From Hyphomicrobium sp. (lineage in GTDB: Bacteria > Pseudomonadota > Alphaproteobacteria > Rhizobiales > Hyphomicrobiaceae), in the NCBI GenBank assembly GCA_030609245.1, contig JAUWCP010000129.1, positions 1 to 6,737 on the forward strand: a DNA stretch of 6,737 bases, in the 5' to 3' direction. A program made the translations under genes and the position numbers. Of this stretch, positions 1-5,609 are shown one piece after another. The notes under the pieces were generated by a model, which made no database searches, had not been told where the DNA came from, and saw nothing but the letters and a program-made list of their open reading frames with translations. Position 1 is the first letter of the stretch, and each line of letters starts with the position of its first letter.

Positions 1-56
1 GTTAGTCCGCGCGCCCTAGCAGACTGATTCTCTTAACAAAAGGATACGAATCGCGT

Positions 57-109
57 AGCAAAGGCAACTAAGGGGGCACGTATTGCAATTGTTTCTTGTC
101 GCCTTTGCT
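57..109. repeat. Imperfect 12-bp inverted repeat, 29-bp centre
   Basis: The arms are AGCAAAGGCAAC (57-68) and GTCGCCTTTGCT (98-109), which pair at 11 of 12 positions with one A/C mismatch. The 29-bp centre is AT-rich in part and contains the palindrome ATTGCAAT (82-89). There is no T-tract after the right arm, so it does not look like an intrinsic terminator. It could be a regulator-binding site, an RNA fold or the remnant of an element end; the sequence does not decide between these. Confidence 0.5.
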
Positions 110-365
110 CGTGGGAATGCGTTTTGCACAGGCGGGATCGAGCGGCGATGACCGCCATGCCTTAAGCACCCATCGATCAAAGCTTCAGCTCTTGGCGCAC
201 CATCTGGGCGCGCGGTTGTTCGGCATGCCGGATGTCATAGGGGATGGCACCGGAGCTCGCAGGTCGAACAAGCCGCCTAGCCAATCAGACCGGTGAGCCG
301 CGTTTTGCGTAGGAGCTGTGGAATCTGTCTGCTCTTTGGCCCTCTTGCGACAGAGACAAGATAAA

Positions 366-394
366 CGCCGGCAGTTTGTGCGTGCACTCCGGCG
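366..394 (+). promoter_or_regulatory. Leader hairpin ahead of membrane-protein gene
   Basis: CGCCGG (366-371) and AGT (373-375) pair with ACT (386-388) and CCGGCG (389-394), giving a 9-bp GC-rich stem with a one-base bulge at 372 and a 10-nt loop. It ends 10 nt before the Shine-Dalgarno sequence of the gene starting at 417, so it would lie in the 5' leader of that mRNA if transcription starts upstream. A role in translation or mRNA stability is only inference. Confidence 0.3.
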
Positions 395-404
395 ATCAAG
401 AAAT

Positions 405-411
405 GAGAGGG
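405..411 (+). promoter_or_regulatory. Ribosome-binding site deciding start at 417
   Basis: GAGAGGG lies 5 nt before ATG 417. It is the best Shine-Dalgarno match near any in-frame start of this gene and argues against the 33-residue extension to GTG 318, whose sequence (Arg-rich, no family features) looks non-coding. Confidence 0.6.
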
Positions 412-416
412 CAAAC

Positions 417-1646
417 ATGAGGCATGCTCTAGGCGTGTTCGGGGTTCTGGCGGCCGGCGTTTTACTCGCCGTATCGGCTGCGATGAACTGGCGATTTGGC
501 TTCAGTCTCGGTCGGACCGAGTTTGACGGCCAAATCTATGGCGCGGCCAGCGCGGCCGCGGACTGTATGAAGGCGCTGGTGCCGTTCTTTTTCTTCGCCG
601 CACTGCGCACCAAGATGTGGTCGCAGGCGGCCGCGTCAGCACTCGTTTGGGTCGTGGTCATGGCGTACTCGCTGACTTCGGCTCTTGGCCACGCGGCGTT
701 GAACCGGTTCGATACGGCCGGCCAACGCGCAGCAACAGTGCAGACATACAAGGACCATCGTGCCGATCTGAAGCGGGCTCAGGAGCAGTTTTCCTGGATT
801 CCGCAACACCGCCCTGCTCAGGCGGTGCAGAGCCAGATCGATTCACTCAAAGCCGACAGGGCGTGGCGTTGGACCAAGGGCTGCACGAAGGTGACCGGTC
901 CAAAGGGCCGCAGCTACTGCCAGAAGTACCACGGCTTCACGGCTGAGTTGGCATCAGCGGAACAGGCAAACGTGCTCGAGGCACGCATTGCCGATACGCA
1001 AGCCAAGCTCGCTCAGTCGGACGGGGCAACGGTGATGTCCGAAGCGGATCCGCAAGCTGCGGTTCTCGCCAAGCTCGCCAGGGTGTTCATGCCCTCAGTC
1101 AAGGTTGAGGACGTGCAGACCGCTCTGACGGTCTTCATCGCTTTGCTGCTGGAGGTCGGCTCGGCCTTTGGCATGTACATAGCCTTTAGCCAGTGGCGAC
1201 TGTACGACCGCGAGGTGCCGACCGCGCCGAATATAGCGCCGGTTAGCACCGCTGTGGCAGCGGAACCGCCTTCCAAGGCTGTTGCGATAGCAAAGCCGCG
1301 TTCCGGCGCGAACGACAACAAGACGACGATCGACACCGAGAGGGTGCCGGCCGCCAGAACGTTAGCTCCCGAAACAGACGTGGAGCGCTTCTACAAGGAA
1401 AGGATCGATACACAGGATGGATCGAGCTTAACTGCAACTTCGTTGTATGAGGACTATTGTGGTTGGTGTGAAGAGCAACAAAAAGAGCCGCTTGCACTTC
1501 CAACATTCGGAAGGGAGTTTGGCGAGCTCGGAGTCCAGAAAGCACGAATAGCAGGAAGAGTGCGGTACATAGGCATTGCGCTGAAGTCCGCCACCGAGCT
1601 CGTGGAGGATAAGAAGCTGCCGGCTTTGGGCAAGAAAGCCGCCTAG
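417..1646 (+). CDS. Membrane protein with C-terminal primase/D5-like winged helix
   Basis: This 409-residue protein belongs to no named family I recognise. Hydrophobic segments lie at about residues 5-23, 51-64, 71-92 and 233-257. A hydrophilic, partly coiled-coil-like domain spans about 98-232 and contains Cys156 and Cys168. After an Ala/Pro-rich linker (about 265-320), residues 321-390 resemble the winged-helix domain at the C-terminus of phage P4/poxvirus D5-type primases: LYEDYCGWCEEQ, then PTFGREFGELGV, then RVRYIGIAL. Basic residues after segments 2 and 4 suggest both termini are cytoplasmic and the central domain is periplasmic. That would make it a possible transmembrane DNA-binding regulator, which is inference. 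ATG 417 was chosen because GAGAGGG (405-411) sits 5 nt upstream; a longer frame opens at GTG 318, but its AGGAG is only 2 nt from that start. It is followed by two terminators. Confidence 0.8.
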   Translation: MRHALGVFGVLAAGVLLAVSAAMNWRFGFSLGRTEFDGQIYGAASAAADCMKALVPFFFFAALRTKMWSQAAASALVWVVVMAYSLTSALGHAALNRFDTAGQRAATVQTYKDHRADLKRAQEQFSWIPQHRPAQAVQSQIDSLKADRAWRWTKGCTKVTGPKGRSYCQKYHGFTAELASAEQANVLEARIADTQAKLAQSDGATVMSEADPQAAVLAKLARVFMPSVKVEDVQTALTVFIALLLEVGSAFGMYIAFSQWRLYDREVPTAPNIAPVSTAVAAEPPSKAVAIAKPRSGANDNKTTIDTERVPAARTLAPETDVERFYKERIDTQDGSSLTATSLYEDYCGWCEEQQKEPLALPTFGREFGELGVQKARIAGRVRYIGIALKSATELVEDKKLPALGKKAA

Positions 1647-1661
1647 AGATAGGCTTCGACG

Positions 1662-1690
1662 AAAGGCCGCGAGAGCGGCCTTTCTCATTT
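1662..1690 (+). terminator. Intrinsic terminator of the membrane-protein gene
   Basis: AAAGGCCGC (1662-1670) pairs perfectly with GCGGCCTTT (1675-1683) around a GAGA tetraloop, followed by CTCATTTCT. It lies 15 nt after the stop codon at 1644-1646. Because the arms begin and end in A/T runs, the - strand transcript of ptrB would also form this hairpin followed by a short U-run, so it may act in both directions. Confidence 0.85.
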
Positions 1691-1714
1691 CTGGGACCTA
1701 TCGAATGGTGACGA

Positions 1715-1737
1715 GGGCGGCTGATGCCGCCCTTTTT
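1715..1737 (+). terminator. Second tandem intrinsic terminator
   Basis: GGGCGGC (1715-1721) pairs with GCCGCCC (1726-1732) around TGAT, followed directly by five T residues (1733-1737). It lies 31 nt after the first terminator and only 3 nt before the ptrB stop codon on the other strand. The T-tract is on the + strand, so the main direction is rightward, shielding ptrB from antisense transcription. Confidence 0.85.
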
Positions 1738-1740
1738 GTA

Positions 1741-3861
1741 TTAGGAGGCCGGCTCGGCGCCGGTCATGCCAGCGACCTTCAGCGCAAACGCGTAGTCGGT
1801 AGCGACCTCCTTGAGGTGATCAAAGCGGCCCGAGGCCCCGCCGTGACCGGCTTCCATGTTGGTCTTCAAAAGGATCAGATTCGCGCTCGTGTTCTTCTCC
1901 CGCAGCCGCGCAATCCACTTGGCGGGCTCCCAGTAAGTGACGCGTGGATCGTTGAGGCCGCCGTAGGCAAAGATATGCGGATAGGCCTTCGCCTCGACGT
2001 TCTCGTAAGGGCTGTAGGAGCGAATGGTCTCAAAGTCCTCTCTGCTTTCGATGGGGTTGCCCCACTCGGGCCACTCGGGCGGTGTCAGGGGCAGGTCCTT
2101 GTCGAGCATAGTGTTCAGCACGTCAACGAAGGGTACATCGGCAATGACACCGAGGAAAAGGTCAGGCGCTATGTTGGTGATGACGCCCATCAACATGCCG
2201 CCGGCGGAGCCACCGCTGGCGACGATGCGACCGCGCTGGGTCAACCCTTGCGCGGCGAGATATTCGCCGGCCGCGACGAAATCGCTGAACGTGTTGACCT
2301 TCTTCTTGAGCTTACCCTCCGTATACCAGCGATAACCCTTTTCCTTACCGCCGCGAACGTGGGCGATGGCGAAGATGAAACCACGGTCAACGAGGGATAA
2401 GCGTCCGGTGGAGAAGGAGGCGGGCATTGAGATCCCGTAAGCGCCGTAGCCATAGAGAAAAAGCGGTGCTGAGCCGTCGAGCGGTGTGTCCTTTCGGTAG
2501 AGAAGCGAGATGGGAACCGTCTCCCCGTCGGCTGCGGGCGCATAAAGGCGGCGGGTGACGTAGTCGTCAGGATTATGTCCGCTGGGGACCTCCTGGCGCT
2601 TGCGCAACGTACGGGTGCGCGCTTCCATGTCGTAGTCATAGGTTTCGGCTGGCGTTGTCATCGAAGAGTAGACAAAGCGCACGGTGGTCGTATCGAACTC
2701 GTAACCGGCTGATAGACCGAGCGCATACGCCTCTTCGGGAAACGCGATCGTGTGCTCGGTCCCATCAGCGAGCCGGCGAATGACAATGCGCGGCAGACCG
2801 TCCTCACGCTCGAGCCGCACCATGTGATGGCGATAGACGACGGCGTCGAGGATCAGGCAACCATCGCGGTGCGGGATCAATTCGCGCCAGTTTTCGACGC
2901 CAGGCGTGGCAACGGGCGCCTCGCAAATGCGGAAATCCTCAGCGCCCGCGGAGTTGGTCACAATGAAAAGCCCGTTCCCGTTGTGCTCGATGTCGTACTC
3001 GTGCCCCTGCTCGCGCGCAGCCACGATGCGCAAAGGCTCAAGCGGGGCATCGGCGTCGATGAGATAGATTTCGCTCGTTTGGTGATCGTGAGCGTCGATG
3101 AGAATGAATTTCGACGACTGCGTGAGCGATAGCCCGACATAAAACCCGATGTTGTGTTCCTCGTAGACCAGAACATCTTCGTCGACGGGGGTCCCTAGCT
3201 GGTGCCGGTAGACCTTGAGCGGGCGATGATTGTCATCGAGGCGCACGTAGAAGAGCGTCCTGCTGTCGTTGGCCCAAACCGGTCCGCCATTGGTATCGGG
3301 AATGATGTCGGGCAAGTCTTGGCCGGTCTCCAGGTCGCGGATACGGATCTCGTAATATTCTGAACCCTTTTCATCGCTGGCATAGGCGAGCAGCTTGTGA
3401 TCTGGGCTATGCTCGGCACTGCCCAGATCCCAATACGGCTTGTCTTTGGCCTCCGAGTTTCCATCAAGCAGCACACTCTGCGGGCCGCCTTCGCGCGGTG
3501 TGCGTCCGATGAGGGGGTATTGGCCGCCGAACACAAAGTTCGAATAGTAAGCAAACGGGCCATCGGGTGCCGGTACGGTGCTGTCATCCTCCTTCAGGCG
3601 CCCCTTCATCTCCGAGAAGAGCGTATCCTGCAGGTTGCGCGTATCGGCGAGCTGCTGTTCACAGAAGGCATTTTCAGCCTCAAGATATTTGCGGATCTCT
3701 GCATCGAGTGTGCTGGGGTCGCGCATCACCTCTTGCCAGTTTTCGGCCCGGAGCCACGCATAGTCATCGCTCAACGTCATGCCGTGCCATTCGGTAAGAT
3801 GGGGCCGGCGTGCAGCGCTCGGCGCCTTGAGGGACGCACGTCGATCAGCTTGACCGTGCAT
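1741..3861 (-). CDS. ptrB: Oligopeptidase B (S9A serine peptidase)
   Basis: This 706-residue cytoplasmic peptidase cleaves short peptides after Arg or Lys. An N-terminal beta-propeller region occupies about residues 75-425 and a C-terminal alpha/beta-hydrolase domain about 430-700. The catalytic triad is visible: Ser552 in GGSAGG, Asp638 in NDPR and His673 in AGHGG. Also characteristic are LYGYGAYG (469-476), HVRGG (501-505), SYSPYENV (615-622) and YWEPAKW (643-649). The length suits the family (roughly 690-710), and there is no signal peptide. The start at 3861 was chosen because GGAG (3868-3871, - strand) lies 6 nt upstream and the N-terminus then resembles relatives (HLTEWHGMTLSDDYAWLR). 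The frame stays open to a TTG at 4014, but that triplet lies inside the -35 box. The specificity pocket reads EWPEWGNP (596-603), slightly different from the enterobacterial EFEEWGNP. Confidence 0.95.
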   Translation of the reverse strand: MHGQADRRASLKAPSAARRPHLTEWHGMTLSDDYAWLRAENWQEVMRDPSTLDAEIRKYLEAENAFCEQQLADTRNLQDTLFSEMKGRLKEDDSTVPAPDGPFAYYSNFVFGGQYPLIGRTPREGGPQSVLLDGNSEAKDKPYWDLGSAEHSPDHKLLAYASDEKGSEYYEIRIRDLETGQDLPDIIPDTNGGPVWANDSRTLFYVRLDDNHRPLKVYRHQLGTPVDEDVLVYEEHNIGFYVGLSLTQSSKFILIDAHDHQTSEIYLIDADAPLEPLRIVAAREQGHEYDIEHNGNGLFIVTNSAGAEDFRICEAPVATPGVENWRELIPHRDGCLILDAVVYRHHMVRLEREDGLPRIVIRRLADGTEHTIAFPEEAYALGLSAGYEFDTTTVRFVYSSMTTPAETYDYDMEARTRTLRKRQEVPSGHNPDDYVTRRLYAPAADGETVPISLLYRKDTPLDGSAPLFLYGYGAYGISMPASFSTGRLSLVDRGFIFAIAHVRGGKEKGYRWYTEGKLKKKVNTFSDFVAAGEYLAAQGLTQRGRIVASGGSAGGMLMGVITNIAPDLFLGVIADVPFVDVLNTMLDKDLPLTPPEWPEWGNPIESREDFETIRSYSPYENVEAKAYPHIFAYGGLNDPRVTYWEPAKWIARLREKNTSANLILLKTNMEAGHGGASGRFDHLKEVATDYAFALKVAGMTGAEPAS

Positions 3862-3867
3862 GAGTGA

Positions 3868-3871
3868 CTCC
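3868..3871 (-). promoter_or_regulatory. Ribosome-binding site deciding the ptrB start
   Basis: On the - strand GGAG precedes the ATG at 3859-3861 by 6 nt. The upstream in-frame ATG at 3916-3918 has no purine-rich Shine-Dalgarno match, so the 706-residue product is preferred. Confidence 0.6.
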
Positions 3872-3959
3872 GTGAGAGGACGAATAGGGGACCCGGCACG
3901 CCTAGCAAATCGCGCCATAGTGTGGGTTTGGACAGTCGCGGCCGGATTGTCCTGCGCAT

Positions 3960-3979
3960 GCCGACAAGCACTCGTCGGC
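3960..3979 (-). promoter_or_regulatory. Hairpin at predicted 5' end of ptrB mRNA
   Basis: GCCGAC (3960-3965) and GTCGGC (3974-3979) form a 6-bp perfect GC-rich stem with an 8-nt loop. It coincides with the predicted transcription start of ptrB, where it could protect the 5' end or serve as an operator. This is inference from position. Confidence 0.3.
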
Positions 3980-3985
3980 TGGCCC

Positions 3986-4014
3986 ATGAAATTGCTCTGG
4001 GCTGGTGTTGTCAA
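3986..4014 (-). promoter_or_regulatory. Candidate housekeeping promoter for ptrB
   Basis: On the - strand a perfect -35 hexamer TTGACA (4009-4014) is separated by exactly 17 bp from TTTCAT (3986-3991), a 4/6 match to the -10 consensus. Transcription would start near 3979, giving a leader of about 118 nt before the ptrB start. That leader would open with a hairpin (3960-3979). Confidence 0.5.
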
Positions 4015-4066
4015 CTTTGCCGGAAGTTGTCTGAAGGTGCATGTGGCTGCTTCGCTGGCCTTCGAC

Positions 4067-4091
4067 TGTAGAGGATTGTCCTGCCTCTACA
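4067..4091. repeat. Perfect 8-bp inverted repeat (stem-loop)
   Basis: TGTAGAGG (4067-4074) and CCTCTACA (4084-4091) are perfect inverted repeats around a 9-nt loop. A short T-containing run (TTTCTG) follows on the + strand, but the stem is only moderately GC-rich, so it is at most a weak terminator. It could mark the end of a small transcript or be a regulator site. Confidence 0.4.
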
Positions 4092-4268
4092 TTTCTGCCT
4101 TCTCTGTCGGCCTTTTCCAGGAAGAATGGTGAAGTTCGTTTCGGCGACGGCGGCAAGAACGTCTTGTGCCAGTCACGACTATTCATGAACATGTTGCGAA
4201 GGCAGCTACCCCAGGGTACTTCCTGAAATATCCGAGTACGGAGACTTGATCGCCCAGTGACCAACGAG

Positions 4269-4332
4269 TTGACTTGCCCGATTGATTATCTAACCCAAGT
4301 CTAGACAGTAGTGTTTTTGTTGACATTACTAT
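4269..4332 (+). promoter_or_regulatory. AT-richer patch with probable mucR promoter elements
   Basis: This patch is clearly less GC-rich than its surroundings. It holds TTGACT (4269-4274), TAGACA (4302-4307) 19 bp upstream of TACTAT (4327-4332), and a perfect TTGACA (4320-4325) without a good -10 at standard spacing. At least one is likely to be a promoter for mucR. MucR proteins are known to bind AT-rich DNA with T-A steps and to repress their own genes, so autoregulation here is plausible but not shown. Confidence 0.3.
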
Positions 4333-4380
4333 CGGCCGGTGCGACAGAAGTTCCCACACGTGTAATTTCTGGCACCTCAT

Positions 4381-4399
4381 GGGTCGTGATACACAACCC
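4381..4399. promoter_or_regulatory. Operator-like inverted repeat upstream of mucR
   Basis: GGGTCGTG (4381-4388) and CACAACCC (4392-4399) pair at 7 of 8 positions around ATA. It lies about 108 bp before the mucR start, a position where a repressor operator or a leader hairpin would fit. No T-tract follows. Confidence 0.3.
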
Positions 4400-4506
4400 G
4401 TCAAGTCCATCCGGGCGGATTGCTGAAAGGCATCAAGGTTTGATTTGTCTTGTTGGTACGCCGTCTTGCCGTTGAAGCATTGCACCTTCTGGGAAGGGAA
4501 GCTGGA

Positions 4507-4914
4507 ATGGAAAACCAAACGCCGCCAGAACTTGTTGAGCTCACCGCCAAGATCGTTTCAGCCTACGTCAGCAACAACGCCGTTGTGGCAACGGAGCTGC
4601 CGCATCTGATCAGCGAAACGCACGCGGCTTTGAGTCGTGCGACGGGCTCAATCGTGCAGCCAGAGCGTGAAGAGCAGAAGCCGAAAGTGCCGGTGAAGAA
4701 GTCTGTACTGCCCGACTACATAATTTGCTTAGAAGACGGGAAGAAGTTCAAATCATTGAAGCGTCACCTGCGTACGCACTACAATCTGTCCCCGGAAGAG
4801 TACCGCGAGAAGTGGGGTCTGTCCCACGACTATCCTATGGTAGCGCCCAACTACGCCCGCGCACGCTCTGATCTGGCCAAGAAGATGGGACTGGGCACGC
4901 GTCGCGAGAAATAG
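4507..4914 (+). CDS. mucR: Ros/MucR family zinc-finger transcriptional regulator
   Basis: This 135-residue protein matches the MucR family along its whole length. The N-terminal part (about 5-47; LVELTAKIVSAYVSNN, then ELPHLI) is the oligomerisation region of the family. A charged linker follows (51-66), then the prokaryotic zinc finger (DYIICLEDGKKFKSLKRHL, metal site Cys74-x2-Asp77-x9-His87-x3-His91), then the conserved basic tail (LSPEEYREKWGL, DYPMVAPNYA, LAKKMGLG). MucR proteins are global regulators that bind AT-rich DNA and control exopolysaccharide, motility, cell-cycle or host-interaction genes. ATG 4507 was chosen because AAGGGA (4494-4499) lies 7 nt upstream; the frame is open from a TTG at 4450, but those residues are not family-like. 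No clear terminator follows, and the next downstream gene lies on the other strand. Confidence 0.95.
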   Translation: MENQTPPELVELTAKIVSAYVSNNAVVATELPHLISETHAALSRATGSIVQPEREEQKPKVPVKKSVLPDYIICLEDGKKFKSLKRHLRTHYNLSPEEYREKWGLSHDYPMVAPNYARARSDLAKKMGLGTRREK

Positions 4915-4945
4915 GCGCTGTTAAATTTCAATCCTTCATTGGAAC

Positions 4946-4994
4946 GGTGACCGGCCGGCTTGCGTCCGCCGCGTTGTCTCGCTGAATGGTCACC
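4946..4994. repeat. 7-bp inverted repeat after mucR
   Basis: GGTGACC (4946-4952) and GGTCACC (4988-4994) are perfect inverted repeats 35 bp apart, between the converging ends of mucR and the small - strand gene. No T-tract follows either arm, so termination would need another mechanism. It is short enough to arise by chance. Confidence 0.25.
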
Positions 4995-5002
4995 AACGCG
5001 TT

Positions 5003-5371
5003 CTAAGGCGATGTGGGGCGTGCACGTTTTTTACTTATGGGATTTTCCTCATAAGCGCGTCGTCTGCTTCCAGCGGTGGCGCGAAGGTGCGCCGCTGCCT
5101 CTGCACGGTAGGCGCGCAGGAGCTGTGCGTGCCGGGCAAGATCATACGTCCAATGACTGCTTGCGCCCCGCTGTCGTTCCGCGCGAAGCGCCTTGCGCAA
5201 ACGGGCGAGAAGGCCCGCGTGATCTGCGGCTTTTGAGCTCACGATCTCCTGGGGCCAGAGCGGCAACAGCTTTGGAAGGTCACGCGCACGGTCATAGGTG
5301 CGCGAGTCGACATCACTGTGCGATTGGAAACGACGGCGGGCACTGCGGCCGGAGTCTGCGGTGTTCGACAT
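5003..5371 (-). CDS. Small hypothetical protein, probably conserved
   Basis: This predicted 122-residue protein has no function I can name. After a polar, Arg/Ser-rich start (1-28) comes an ordered-looking core with the run RDLPKLLPLWPQEI (30-43) and a helical stretch LLARLRKALRAERQRG (54-69). HWTYDLARHAQLLRAYRAE follows (73-91), and the tail is strongly basic (from 103). The well-formed helical, Trp/Leu-containing core and the codon use favour a real gene, and the wording resembles small uncharacterised proteins of Hyphomicrobiales. It has no signal peptide or membrane segment. The ATG at 5371 is the only start available before an in-frame stop upstream, but it has no evident Shine-Dalgarno sequence. 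It is transcribed divergently from the DnaA-like gene. It may instead be a fortuitous frame. Confidence 0.6.
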   Translation of the reverse strand: MSNTADSGRSARRRFQSHSDVDSRTYDRARDLPKLLPLWPQEIVSSKAADHAGLLARLRKALRAERQRGASSHWTYDLARHAQLLRAYRAEAAAHLRATAGSRRRAYEENPISKKRARPTSP

Positions 5372-5609
5372 TGGATGACTGCTTGTGAGGAGTTGTCTTC
5401 ATGCGGGGCCCGCTAGTGTCACATCGCCCTGCGCTGTGGGAATAACGTTTAAGCGGAGCGCCATGCGGCGCGCGTCGCCGCGCGAACTTATCCCCCCCGT
5501 TCACTCAGACGGTAGTTTTGCGACACGGCTACGGCTACCCGCGCTTATGTTTGGGCACCACAAGAGAGCGTGAAGCGAGGCGATGAATACGCCGAGGAGC
5601 GAGGACCAC

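Larger units (their letters stand above)
1..416. other. Non-coding or unassigned left flank
   Basis: I find no convincing gene in this 416-bp stretch. Short open frames exist (for example 96-296 on + and 185-418 on -), but they lack a good ribosome-binding site and have low-complexity, Arg/Ser-rich translations with no recognisable family. The stretch holds a long imperfect inverted repeat (57-109) and a bulged hairpin just ahead of the membrane-protein gene (366-394). I could not define a confident -35/-10 pair, although the promoter of the downstream gene must lie here or further left. Confidence 0.5.
3944..4084. repeat. 12-bp direct repeat pair GGATTGTCCTGC
   Basis: GGATTGTCCTGC occurs exactly at 3944-3955 and again at 4073-4084, 129 bp apart and in the same orientation. 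The first copy lies close to a hairpin (3960-3979) and the second forms the loop and part of the stem of another (4067-4091). The match does not extend further on either side. This may be a duplicated binding site; chance is not excluded. Confidence 0.4.
3862..4506. other. 645-bp intergenic region between divergent ptrB and mucR
   Basis: No frame here translates to a recognisable protein. Open frames at 4041-4226 (+) and 3902-4264 (-) lack family features and good ribosome-binding sites. The region contains the ptrB promoter candidate, a 12-bp direct repeat (3944-3955 and 4073-4084), a perfect 8-bp stem-loop (4067-4091), an AT-richer patch with TTGAC motifs (about 4269-4332), the palindrome ACACGTGT (4356-4363) and an operator-like inverted repeat (4381-4399). 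It is long for a divergent promoter, so an unannotated small RNA or a long mucR leader is possible. Confidence 0.5.

Noticed and set aside
96..296. Possible 66-codon gene in the left flank
   Set aside because: TTG start without a Shine-Dalgarno sequence, Arg/Ser/Gly-rich translation, no motif; an internal ATG at 117 is no better supported.
318..416. N-terminal extension of the membrane protein to GTG 318
   Set aside because: AGGAG is only 2 nt from the GTG, and the added 33 residues would put a basic, non-family segment before the first membrane helix; ATG 417 has a well-placed GAGAGGG.
1705..2400. Long + strand open frame antisense to ptrB (231 codons)
   Set aside because: It lies wholly opposite the unambiguous ptrB coding sequence apart from its first codons, which run through a terminator. 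It has no family features and is a by-product of GC-rich codon bias.
3397..3867. + strand open frames antisense to the 5' half of ptrB (also 2752-3132)
   Set aside because: They mirror ptrB codons, lack ribosome-binding sites and encode no recognisable domain.
4450..4506. mucR start at TTG 4450
   Set aside because: The extra 19 residues are not MucR-like, and ATG 4507 has a well-spaced AAGGGA.
4960..5388. + strand open frame opposite the small - strand gene
   Set aside because: The translation is rich in Arg/Ala/Gly/His without pattern. The - strand frame over the same bases has a more protein-like helical core.
5484..5500. DnaA-box-like stretch TTATCCCCC upstream of the DnaA-IV gene
   Set aside because: It differs from TTATCCACA in its last positions, and the C-run makes a chance match likely; no second box is nearby.
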